Below, piece by piece: positions 7,469-14,142 of a stretch of DNA of 64,000 nucleotides; the first letter of the stretch is position 1, and each line of letters opens with the position of its first letter. The position numbers and the translations under genes are program-made. Origin of the DNA: Sinorhizobium fredii (GTDB lineage Bacteria > Pseudomonadota > Alphaproteobacteria > Rhizobiales > Rhizobiaceae); the NCBI RefSeq assembly GCF_002944405.1, contig NZ_CP024307.1, forward strand, positions 1,880,501 to 1,944,500, given 5' to 3'. Below the pieces are notes generated by a model that worked only from the letters and a program-made list of their open reading frames with translations, was not told where the DNA came from and made no database searches.

Positions 7469-8422
7469 ATGAACGCAATTATCACCCAGGACGCTCAGCA
7501 GGTCGCGATGAGCTTCCTTATCCGTCAGGCCTCGCTGATCGAGCCGACGGTCTATGCGATCAAATACCAGGAGATCCAGTACGCCCAGCTGATCCCCGTC
7601 GACACCTCGGCGCCGGAATGGATTCAGTCGGTCACGTACTTCTCCATGGATTCGGTCGGACAGGCCCAGTGGTTCAGCGGCCTTGCGCACGATGTGCCGA
7701 AGGTCGAACTGACTCGCGAGAAGTTCGAGACGACGGTCAGCATGGCGGCGATCGGCTACGGGTACACGCTCGAGGAGCTCGGCACCGCCCAGCTGCTCGG
7801 CATGAACCTGAACCCGGACAAGGCCTCCGCTGCCCGCCGCGTCGCCGAAGAGAAGATCGACACGGTTGCCTTCGTCGGCGATACCGGCAAGGGCTACACC
7901 GGTCTGGTCAATGCTTCGACCCCGACCGCCACGACGGCGCCGGCCGACGGTACCGGCTCGGCGACGACCTTCGCCAGCAAGACGCCGGATCAGATACTCC
8001 GCGACATCAACGGCCAGCTGACCGGCATCTTCACCGGCACGCTTGGCGCCGAGATCGCGGACACGCTGCTCCTGCCGTATTCGGTGCTGCTCGATCTCTC
8101 GACGCGCCGGATCGATGCGGTCAACCAGACCACCATCCTGGAATGGATCGAGCGGAACAACATCTACACCCGGACCACCGGGCAGCCGCTCACCATCCGC
8201 GGTGTGTTCGGCTACCTCGACACGGCAGGCGCCGGCAGCACCAAGCGAATGGTTGCTTACCGCCGCTCGCCCGAGGTGCTGAAGATGCACATCCCGATGC
8301 CGTTCCGGTTCCTGCCGGCTTGGCAGACCGGCCCGATGAAGTTCGACGTCCCGGGCATCTTCCGCGTCGGTGGCGTCGACATCCGCCGGCCGAAGGCTGT
8401 CCGTTACCTCGACGGCATCTAA
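7469..8422 (+). CDS. Major capsid protein (DUF2184 family)
   Basis: 317 residues. The sequence carries DUF2184 landmarks: SLIEPTVYAIKYQEIQYAQ, SMDSVGQAQWFSG, YGYTLEELGTAQLLGMNL, AARRVAEEKIDTVAFVGD and GYTGLVNAS. DUF2184 proteins have the HK97-like fold and form the icosahedral shell. Position after scaffold and cement genes agrees. RBS CCAGGAG lies before the ATG. It is expected to be among the most abundant virion proteins; the codon use is strongly GC3-biased as in the neighbouring head genes. Confidence 0.87.
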   Translation: MNAIITQDAQQVAMSFLIRQASLIEPTVYAIKYQEIQYAQLIPVDTSAPEWIQSVTYFSMDSVGQAQWFSGLAHDVPKVELTREKFETTVSMAAIGYGYTLEELGTAQLLGMNLNPDKASAARRVAEEKIDTVAFVGDTGKGYTGLVNASTPTATTAPADGTGSATTFASKTPDQILRDINGQLTGIFTGTLGAEIADTLLLPYSVLLDLSTRRIDAVNQTTILEWIERNNIYTRTTGQPLTIRGVFGYLDTAGAGSTKRMVAYRRSPEVLKMHIPMPFRFLPAWQTGPMKFDVPGIFRVGGVDIRRPKAVRYLDGI

Positions 8423-8434
8423 GGGGAGGCGACG

Positions 8435-8890
8435 ATGAAGGTCACCAACAACCAGGCAGGCCCGCGCGGCATCAACACGGTCAACGGCCCGGTTCTCATT
8501 GAACCGGGCGAGACCATCGAAGTGGAAGTCTTCGCACGCGAGAAGGCGCACATCGAGGCTTCGAAGTGGTTCGATGTCGACGGCGACTACACCGATAACC
8601 CGAGCGTCACCGCGGCGCCGGTGCTCAAGGAAGCCGCTGAGAACGTCAATTCCGAGCTCGAAAGCCTCCGCGCCCAGCTTGCCGAGCGCGACGCCGAACT
8701 GGCGAAGCTCAAGGCGGACCAGCAGCAAGAGCCGCCCAAGACGGCCGCCGAGGTCCTCGACATGGCGAAGGACCCGAACGTGCAGTTCATGTCCTTCAAG
8801 GCGGCGGCTTCGAAGCTGCTCGGCGACAAGACGCCGGCCAAGAAGGACGAGATCATCGCCGCTCTCGAAGACTTGGCCACCAAGCCCTGA
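8435..8890 (+). CDS. Head-region protein with coiled coil (hypothetical)
   Basis: 151 residues, 12 nt after the capsid gene and so in the same transcript. The first 50 residues look like a small beta domain (GPVLIEPGETIEVEVFAREK), the middle is a coiled coil (SELESLRAQLAERDAELAKLKADQQQ), and the end is a small helical domain (KKDEIIAALEDLATKP) similar in feel to a SAP/HeH-type module. I do not recognise the full-length family. A strong hairpin follows the stop. A minor head or head-completion role is likely from position only. Confidence 0.72.
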   Translation: MKVTNNQAGPRGINTVNGPVLIEPGETIEVEVFAREKAHIEASKWFDVDGDYTDNPSVTAAPVLKEAAENVNSELESLRAQLAERDAELAKLKADQQQEPPKTAAEVLDMAKDPNVQFMSFKAAASKLLGDKTPAKKDEIIAALEDLATKP

Positions 8891-8897
8891 CAATCAG

Positions 8898-8918
8898 CCC
8901 GGCGGCTTTGCTGCCGGG
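8898..8918 (+). terminator. Intra-operon hairpin
   Basis: Arms CCCGGCGGC and GCTGCCGGG form a 9-bp stem (one G-T) with a 3-nt loop, followed by a weak T-containing tract. It separates the abundant head proteins from the connector genes and may attenuate transcription or protect the upstream mRNA. Confidence 0.5.
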
Positions 8919-8941
8919 TCATTCTTGCATCGGAGATCGAC

Positions 8942-9436
8942 ATGGCTGGATACGGCGACAATGCAGGCTTCACGGCTTACGCTGCGGCGGCCGGCTATGT
9001 CTTTCCCGATGGAACGAGCGATGGACAGAAAACCGCAGCACGTCAGCGCGGCTCTCTGGTGATCGATCGGTATGAGCCACGATTTAGCGGCCGTCGCACT
9101 GGCGGATACACCCAGGAGCGCGCATGGCCGCGCACTGGTGTCACGACCTATTACGGAGAGGCGCTTCCGTCGGACACGGTCCCGGTCGCGATCGTCAATG
9201 CCTCCTATGAGGCGGCCTACCTCGAGCTGACGAACCCCGGCAGCCTTTCACCTGTCGTCACCGGGACGTCAACGGTAAAACGCGAGAAGGTGGGACAGCT
9301 TGAAGTCGAATATTCAACTTCTACTTCAACCGATATCGATCAGATTGTCGCCCTTGCCACGCCAGTCGTGACGCTGATCGAAGGGCTGCTCTGGCCGTTC
9401 CTTGTGCCGATCCTGCCCGGGGCTCTGGTGGTCTGA
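8942..9436 (+). CDS. Head-tail connector (DnaT-like family)
   Basis: 164 residues starting MAGYGDNAGFTAYAAAAGY. The central region (ARQRGSLVIDRYEPRFSGRR, then ERAWPRTGVTTYYGEALPSD, VNASYEAAYLELTNPG) fits the small helical family that databases call DnaT-like ssDNA-binding protein but that in phages sits at the head-tail adaptor position. I therefore read it as the connector that docks under the portal. The stop overlaps the next start (ATG within TGATGG). Confidence 0.7.
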   Translation: MAGYGDNAGFTAYAAAAGYVFPDGTSDGQKTAARQRGSLVIDRYEPRFSGRRTGGYTQERAWPRTGVTTYYGEALPSDTVPVAIVNASYEAAYLELTNPGSLSPVVTGTSTVKREKVGQLEVEYSTSTSTDIDQIVALATPVVTLIEGLLWPFLVPILPGALVV

Positions 9437-9801
9437 TGGCAAACCCTCTCTTCGCGCGCCTGCAGGCTACGGCGCAGCGGCTCATCGCCAAATTCGGCCA
9501 AGCGAGCACCATTACGCGCATCACGCCTCCGGACCCTGTCTTGGGCGGCGATCCGGTCGAAACCGTCTACGCGGCCACGCTGGTGGCGATGGCCTACAGC
9601 GCCCGGGAGATCGACGGGACAGAGATCCAGTCCGGCGACATTCAGATTTACATTTCGTCCGTCGGTCTGGTGATCGGGCCGAAGCCGGGCGATCTGGTCG
9701 CGGCTAGCGGCAAGACATTCCGTGTCATCAAGGCGGACCCGAATAACTACGACGGCCTAACCAACGTCGTCTTCATCGTCCAAGGAAGGATTGCTGACTG
9801 A
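9436..9801 (+). CDS. Head-closure / stopper-like protein
   Basis: 121 residues, beta-rich (TITRITPPDPVLGGDPVE, EIQSGDIQIYISSVGLVIGPKPGD, FRVIKADPNNYDGLTNVVFIVQGR). The small beta-barrel character and the position directly after the adaptor gene suggest the head-completion (stopper) protein of a siphovirus neck. No family name can be given with certainty. It is translationally coupled to the gene before it. Confidence 0.68.
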   Translation: MANPLFARLQATAQRLIAKFGQASTITRITPPDPVLGGDPVETVYAATLVAMAYSAREIDGTEIQSGDIQIYISSVGLVIGPKPGDLVAASGKTFRVIKADPNNYDGLTNVVFIVQGRIAD

Positions 9802-10182
9802 TCAATCCGCCTGAACAAGAACTTGGCAGAGGATGTCCGACACGCCGTCGGACCCAGAGAATGCCATACCTTGTCCATCGGGTAATCTGATCATGATGCG
9901 TGTGGCCTTGAGGTTATCCAAGACAAGCAACCTGAGCCCGTCTTTTGTGACGATGTTGGCAGACCACGTCTTCACGCGTGCTGCGCGTCGAAAAGGCGCG
10001 TAGTTCGAGGAAACTGTCGTCACATCGGCGCCCCCAGAGCCATTAAGGGCGAAGTTGATCGTAGTCCCCGGGAGCGCACAATTTACGACGCCATGCTTTT
10101 GGTATGGCTCGGCCTTTGCCGCGGTCGTCAAGGACAATAGCGCGAGTAGGCCCGCAAGTTTTCGAGATATCGAGTAGTTCAT
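9802..10182 (-). CDS. Small exported protein (moron)
   Basis: 126 residues from ATG 10182, chosen because GGAGG lies 5 nt upstream. The N-terminus (MNYSISRKLAGLLALLSLTTAAKA) is a clear Sec signal peptide with cleavage after AKA. The mature part is a small beta domain with two cysteines (VVNCALPG and SDILCQVLVQAD) that could form a disulfide in the periplasm. It lies on the minus strand within the late operon. A periplasmic product made from a prophage suggests a role in the lysogen, such as blocking superinfecting DNA, but this is inference. Confidence 0.66.
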   Translation of the reverse strand: MNYSISRKLAGLLALLSLTTAAKAEPYQKHGVVNCALPGTTINFALNGSGGADVTTVSSNYAPFRRAARVKTWSANIVTKDGLRLLVLDNLKATRIMIRLPDGQGMAFSGSDGVSDILCQVLVQAD

Positions 10183-10283
10183 TCGCGCCTCCGTCACCAA
10201 TGAACTCATATCGCGAGTCTTGCGAAAGTCGAGCCGCATTTCTCGCAGAAGCCCGTTCACTCTCTCCGCGGAAGGACAAAAGC

Positions 10284-10448
10284 ATGAAGATACGTTTCAT
10301 CAAAGACTATACCCATTTCTCGGTCGGCGACGTCGCAGATGCGTCCGACCTCTCGGGCGGTCTCGCCCAAGGCCTGATCCATCTCGGCATCGCTGAGAGG
10401 ATGCCCGAGGAGAAGGTCGCCAAGAAGGGCGAGAAGACCGCCGAATAA
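10284..10448 (+). CDS. Small late-operon protein
   Basis: 54 residues from ATG 10284 with GGAAGGA upstream. MKIRFIKDYTHFSVGDVADASDL begins with a short beta stretch like the small domain at the start of the protein at 8435 (both have a motif around 'GD..' for loading). The lysine-rich tail ends at TAATG, so the stop overlaps the start of the next gene. Function unknown; the small size and the place between connector and head morphogenesis genes suggest a minor structural or assembly factor. Confidence 0.6.
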   Translation: MKIRFIKDYTHFSVGDVADASDLSGGLAQGLIHLGIAERMPEEKVAKKGEKTAE

Positions 10449-11500
10449 TGGCATCGCTCCGTCAGCAGCTCGATGCACTCATCGATGAGCTTTCCCCTGC
10501 TATGGAGAAGGCCTTCCGCGAGGCGATCGAGGACATCAAATCCGAGATCGTGCTTCGCGAAGTTGTCGAGCGGCTCGAGCGGCGGGACATCGAGGGCGCC
10601 ATTGCGGCGCTGCATATCGACCCGGCTGCCTTCCGGCCGCTCTCCGAAGCGATCCGGAATGCCTTCAATGCAGGCGGTCTCCTCGTCGCCAAGAACATGC
10701 CGCGCCTGGCCGACCCGATGGGAGGACGTGTCGTCTTCCGCTGGGACGTTCAAAACCAGCGCGCCGAGCAGATCATCCGTGAGACCTCGTCGACGATGAT
10801 CACGCATGTGACCGAAGACACCAAGCAGATGGCACGGGAGCGGATCGAAGCCGGTTATGCCAAAAGGCAGGGGCCGAACACGATCGCTCTGGACATCGCC
10901 GGACGGGTGAACAAGGTCACCGGACGCCGCGAGGGCGGCTTGCTCGGCATGACGTCGCAGTTGGCCCGAACGGTCGAGAAAGCGCGCACAGCGCTGCTCT
11001 CGGGCGATATCGAGGGCATGAAGCACTACCTGACGCTGACGCGCCGAGATAAGCGGTTTGATCGGCAGGTGGCCAAGGCCATCCGCGAAGGCAAGCCGCT
11101 CCCGGCCGACGCCGTGCAGAAGATCACCGGCAGGCTTGCGGACCGATATGTCCAGTTCCGGAGCCAGACGATTGCGCGGACGGAAACGCAGTCATCGGTC
11201 CATGCGGCCAAGCACGAGGCGTATCAGCAGGGGCTGGACCGCGCCGGGCGCGATGCCGCTCTGGTTACCCGGCGCTGGCGTTCCGTCGGCGACGGTCGTG
11301 TACGCCACACGCACCAAGCCCTAAATGGCGACGAGCTCGCGGGCATGGATCTGCCGTTTCAGTCGCCGTCTGGCGCCCTGCTGCGCTTCCCGGGCGATAC
11401 GAGCCTCGGCGCCGGCGCGGCCGAGATCATCGGCTGCCGCTGCCACGTGGAATACAACTTCGACTTCGCGGAAGAATACGCGCGCTCGCGGGGACACTGA
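10448..11500 (+). CDS. Minor head protein (Mu F / SPP1 gp7-like)
   Basis: 350 residues. The C-terminal third carries the phage head-morphogenesis signature: TIARTETQSSVHAAKHEAYQ, WRSVGDGRVRHTHQALNGD, then the Cys/His segment GCRCHVEY. This is the Mu gpF / SPP1 gp7 family, which is a minor capsid component bound near the portal and ejected or exposed during DNA delivery. The N-terminal 200 residues are helical. In many phages this gene is next to the portal; here it is displaced downstream among connector genes. Starts and stops are coupled on both sides. Confidence 0.87.
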   Translation: MASLRQQLDALIDELSPAMEKAFREAIEDIKSEIVLREVVERLERRDIEGAIAALHIDPAAFRPLSEAIRNAFNAGGLLVAKNMPRLADPMGGRVVFRWDVQNQRAEQIIRETSSTMITHVTEDTKQMARERIEAGYAKRQGPNTIALDIAGRVNKVTGRREGGLLGMTSQLARTVEKARTALLSGDIEGMKHYLTLTRRDKRFDRQVAKAIREGKPLPADAVQKITGRLADRYVQFRSQTIARTETQSSVHAAKHEAYQQGLDRAGRDAALVTRRWRSVGDGRVRHTHQALNGDELAGMDLPFQSPSGALLRFPGDTSLGAGAAEIIGCRCHVEYNFDFAEEYARSRGH

Positions 11501-11961
11501 TGGCTGAGAATAGCTTCGCCGCTCAGGTATCCGAGTGGGTAACGCAAGAGAAAGCGCGCCAAGAGGCTGTGTTGCGCGAGGCCGCTCAGATGGTCGCGAA
11601 CAATGTTCGGACGTCGGTGGCTGCCGGCGGCCGGATGCCTGTCGAGACGGGTAATCTGAAGAACTCGCTGATGGCGTCCACCTCGGCCATGCCGACGGTC
11701 GACCAGGGCGAGAAGGCCTATCCGGACAGCAGCGGCGAGATCGAGCTCATCATCTCGAACCTCGAAGTCGGCGGCACGCTCTATCTCGGGTTTCAGGCCG
11801 CCTATGGACGCCGCATGAATTACGGCTTCGTCGGCGAAGACAGTCTTGGGCGGCTCTATAACCAGGCGGGATATGGATTCGTCGATGCCGAGGCGCAGGA
11901 CTGGCCTCAGACGGTCAAGCGGGCGGAGGAGAAGGTTCGCGGTCGGTTCGAGAGAGGCTGA
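11500..11961 (+). CDS. Tail completion / HK97 gp10-like protein
   Basis: 153 residues with an N-terminal helix (WVTQEKARQEAVLREAAQMVANNVRTS) followed by RMPVETGNLKNSL, a pattern typical of HK97 gp10-type tail-completion proteins (helix, then P-V-D/E-T-G-x-L-x-x-S). The middle holds YLGFQAAYGRRMNYGFVG. It follows the minor head gene by ATGA-like overlap. The 3' end overlaps the antisense small gene at 11915 by 47 nt. Confidence 0.72.
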   Translation: MAENSFAAQVSEWVTQEKARQEAVLREAAQMVANNVRTSVAAGGRMPVETGNLKNSLMASTSAMPTVDQGEKAYPDSSGEIELIISNLEVGGTLYLGFQAAYGRRMNYGFVGEDSLGRLYNQAGYGFVDAEAQDWPQTVKRAEEKVRGRFERG

Positions 11962-12133
11962 CACCTTCGGAAATGCTCAGAAAAGCAGCCTGGATAATCG
12001 ACAGATCTCGGATCGCCATGGAGATCACGTCTTGAGCGTGCTTCGTGCGAACGGTGCGGTTGAGCAGCAACGCGAGAGCTTGATGGATGAGGTCGTAAAC
12101 CTCTTCGTCGCTGAGCGGGTGATTATCGGCCAT
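11915..12133 (-). CDS. Small helical protein (moron)
   Basis: 72 residues on the minus strand, filling the only gap between tail-completion and tail-terminator genes. MADNHPLSDEEVYDLIHQAL and VISMAIRDLSIIQAAFLSIS look like two or three amphipathic helices rather than a random frame. No good ribosome site is visible, and it overlaps the neighbouring gene, so the call is tentative. Confidence 0.42.
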   Translation of the reverse strand: MADNHPLSDEEVYDLIHQALALLLNRTVRTKHAQDVISMAIRDLSIIQAAFLSISEGVSLSRTDREPSPPPA

Positions 12134-12150
12134 GGGCCTAGAGGTAGCAG

Positions 12151-12582
12151 ATGGCTGACACCGTTGAAAAGAAAATCTATCAGGCGCTGCTCATCCAAAT
12201 GCAGGCCTTCGTTCCACCGGCAGGCGTAACCATCGTCATGCCAGGCCAGGCATTCACGCCGACGGCACAAAGCAAGTTCGTCTCGGTCGAGGTGCATTTC
12301 AACCGCTCGGTCGAAACCGACCTGTCGCTCGTCCTGGACCCGATCCGGCAAGGCTTCATGCGCACCAACGTCATGTGGCCGAAGGGTTCCGCCATCGTCG
12401 ACGGCTACGACGTGGCCGGCCAGCTGCGCCAGCACGTCCGCCGCGGCACCAAGCTCTTCCGGACCGACACACAGGTTCGCATCGACGAGGATCCGGAGAT
12501 CGGCGTCCTCGTCACCGGCGACACGCACCACAACATCCCCGTCACCACCAGGTGGCGCTGCTATCCGCAAGTTCCGGCCTGA
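12151..12582 (+). CDS. Tail terminator-like protein
   Basis: 143 residues. The order helix (VEKKIYQALLIQMQAFV), strand (VTIVMPGQAF), then PTAQSKFVSVEVHFNRS and later DVAGQLRQHVRRGTKLF with VRIDEDPEIG matches the phage tail-terminator (DUF4128/gpU-like) fold, which caps the growing tail tube and joins it to the head. Its position between gp10-like and tail tube genes is canonical. Start MADTVEKK has GAGG upstream. Confidence 0.75.
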   Translation: MADTVEKKIYQALLIQMQAFVPPAGVTIVMPGQAFTPTAQSKFVSVEVHFNRSVETDLSLVLDPIRQGFMRTNVMWPKGSAIVDGYDVAGQLRQHVRRGTKLFRTDTQVRIDEDPEIGVLVTGDTHHNIPVTTRWRCYPQVPA

Positions 12583-12638
12583 TTGGCCTGCCGTTCCGCG
12601 CCTTCGGCAAGCGCAATCAGACATGAGAGGAAAACTCA

Positions 12639-13370
12639 ATGCCCCAGCTTTATCCTGTGGCAGGCGCCAAGATTTATATCGGGCCGGCCGTCAACTCTGT
12701 TCCCGACGATGCGGACGTCATCGAATCCCTGTTCACTTCGGTGAGCTTCACCGAGGTCAAGGGCTGGCAGACCATGGGCGCGATCGGCGACGCTGCCACG
12801 CTGATTACAGAAGCCGTCATCTCTTCCGGCCGCGATCTCAAGGCCAAGGGCACGCGTAATGCCGGCTCGATGCAGAACAATTTCATCATTCTGCCGACCG
12901 ACGCCGGCCAGATCGCGCTGATTGCCGCCGAGAAGACCGACTACAACTATCCCTTCAAGCTGGCGTTCGACGACGCCCCGCCGGCGAAGACGTCGACCGT
13001 AACGATGACTATCGCATCCCCTGGCGTCATCTCGTGGACCGCTCATGGCCTTGCTGCCGGCACGCCGATCAAATTCAGCACGACCGGCGCTCTGCCGACC
13101 GGTCTCGTAGCCGGCACAACCTACTATGTGGTCAGCCCCACCACAGACGCCTTCAGCGTAGCGGCAACCCCGGGCGGCGCGGCGATCAACACCACCGGCA
13201 CGCAGTCGGGAACGCACACTGCCACGACTGTTCCGGTCGGGACGATCAAATACTTCTATGGGATCGTCATGACCGCCCAGGAGAACGGCGGCGGCGCCAA
13301 CACCGCCCGCCTGCTGCAGGGCAACGTCGAGATCAACTCGCCGATCCTGACGATCGCTCCGATCGGTTGA
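12639..13370 (+). CDS. Major tail tube protein with inserted surface domain
   Basis: 243 residues. The tube core is seen at both ends: GAKIYIGPAVNSVPDD, SFTEVKGWQTMGAIGD and KGTRNAGSMQNNF at the start, YFYGIVMTAQENGGGANTAR and LLQGNVEINSPIL at the end. Between about residues 125 and 200 is an inserted repeat-type module (VISWTAHGLAAGTPIKFS, GLVAGTTYYVVSP, FSVAATPGGAAINTTGTQSG) of the kind seen in tail fibres, probably an Ig-like or beta-sandwich decoration on the outside of the tube. A non-contractile tail is implied because no sheath gene is present. Confidence 0.83.
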   Translation: MPQLYPVAGAKIYIGPAVNSVPDDADVIESLFTSVSFTEVKGWQTMGAIGDAATLITEAVISSGRDLKAKGTRNAGSMQNNFIILPTDAGQIALIAAEKTDYNYPFKLAFDDAPPAKTSTVTMTIASPGVISWTAHGLAAGTPIKFSTTGALPTGLVAGTTYYVVSPTTDAFSVAATPGGAAINTTGTQSGTHTATTVPVGTIKYFYGIVMTAQENGGGANTARLLQGNVEINSPILTIAPIG

Positions 13371-13378
13371 GGTGATTG

Positions 13379-13792
13379 ATGTCTGAAGAGTTCGTTGACC
13401 TTTCCGGCCTCGAAGCCCTCGTCCAGTCTCAGGAAGAGGGCATCGAAATCACCATCGTAAATGAGCAGGGCAATCCGCTCGGTCTCAAGATTGGCGTCGT
13501 TGGCCCAGACAGCGACCGCATGCAGAAGGCGATGCGGGACGTCGCCGCGGAGTTTGCGAAGAAGGCGGCCGAGCGCGAGAGCCTCGGCGAGCAGCTGGCG
13601 GATGAAGCAGACGCCCGTCTGATCGCCATCCTGGCGAAGGCAACCACCCATTGGGCGCCAAACCCGAAGATCGCCGGCCAGGTCATTCCCTTCTCCGAAG
13701 AGAACGTCCGGAACCTCTACACCAAGTTCAAGATCATCCGTGATCAGGTGGAGGCGAAGGCCGCGCGCCGCGCATCTTTTACAAAGGGCTGA
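13379..13792 (+). CDS. Tail assembly chaperone (G-like)
   Basis: 137 residues from ATG 13379 (a TTG lies just before at 13376). It is acidic and helical (FVDLSGLEALVQSQEEGIEI, MRDVAAEFAKKAAERE) and ends ...RRASFTKG. Position between tail tube and tape measure, and the continuing reading frame in -1 phase beyond its stop, identify it as the lambda G-like chaperone that coats the tape measure during tail assembly. The stop at 13790-13792 immediately follows a T4/A3G slippery region; see the extension feature. Confidence 0.75.
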   Translation: MSEEFVDLSGLEALVQSQEEGIEITIVNEQGNPLGLKIGVVGPDSDRMQKAMRDVAAEFAKKAAERESLGEQLADEADARLIAILAKATTHWAPNPKIAGQVIPFSEENVRNLYTKFKIIRDQVEAKAARRASFTKG

Positions 13793-14139
13793 TCGACAGG
13801 CTCTGTCAGCTTATCGTCGATCAGCAGGAGGGGCGGAAGCTCATCGTCCCGGCCGCCGGCCAGCAAGTCTGGTTTTGGTTCCAGGAGCTCGATGCGCAGC
13901 GCACCGGCAACGGCTACGGGCCCAATGCCCTCGGCTTTGTCGCAATCGCGGAATGGGCGAGGCTTCGCGGCCTCGTCCTCAAGCAGTGGCAACTGGATGC
14001 CATCCTAGCAATGGATTTGAAGCGCCGGGAAGTCATCGCCTCGAAGAAAGAAGCGCAAGAACCAGAAAATGCGCCGGTTTCAGAGCGTCCTCTCACAGCG
14101 CGCCTGTTCGATGCGCTCTTCCCCGGAAAGAGAAAGTAG
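13786..14139 (+). CDS. Tail assembly chaperone -1 frameshift extension (GT-like)
   Basis: An open frame with convincing protein sequence (LIDRLCQLIVDQQEGRKLIV, WFWFQELDAQRTGNGYGPN, FVAIAEWARLRGLVL, LDAILAMDLKRREVIA) runs to TAG 14137-14139 but has no ATG, GTG or TTG at its beginning. It is in the -1 phase relative to the gene before. The overlap reads TCT TTT ACA AAG GGC TGA in the zero frame; Phe-TTT can slip back on TTTT and Lys-AAG can slip back on AAA. The fused product would be about 253 residues. This is the G/GT pattern of siphoviruses. The slip site is inferred from sequence. Confidence 0.72.
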   Translation, partial: GLIDRLCQLIVDQQEGRKLIVPAAGQQVWFWFQELDAQRTGNGYGPNALGFVAIAEWARLRGLVLKQWQLDAILAMDLKRREVIASKKEAQEPENAPVSERPLTARLFDALFPGKRK

Positions 14140-14142
14140 CCC

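Noticed and set aside
6959..8893. Long open frame on the minus strand (about 644 codons) opposite the capsid genes
   Set aside because: It is a shadow of GC-rich codon use in the cement, capsid and coiled-coil genes; composition is Arg/Leu/Gly/Asp-heavy with no known motif.
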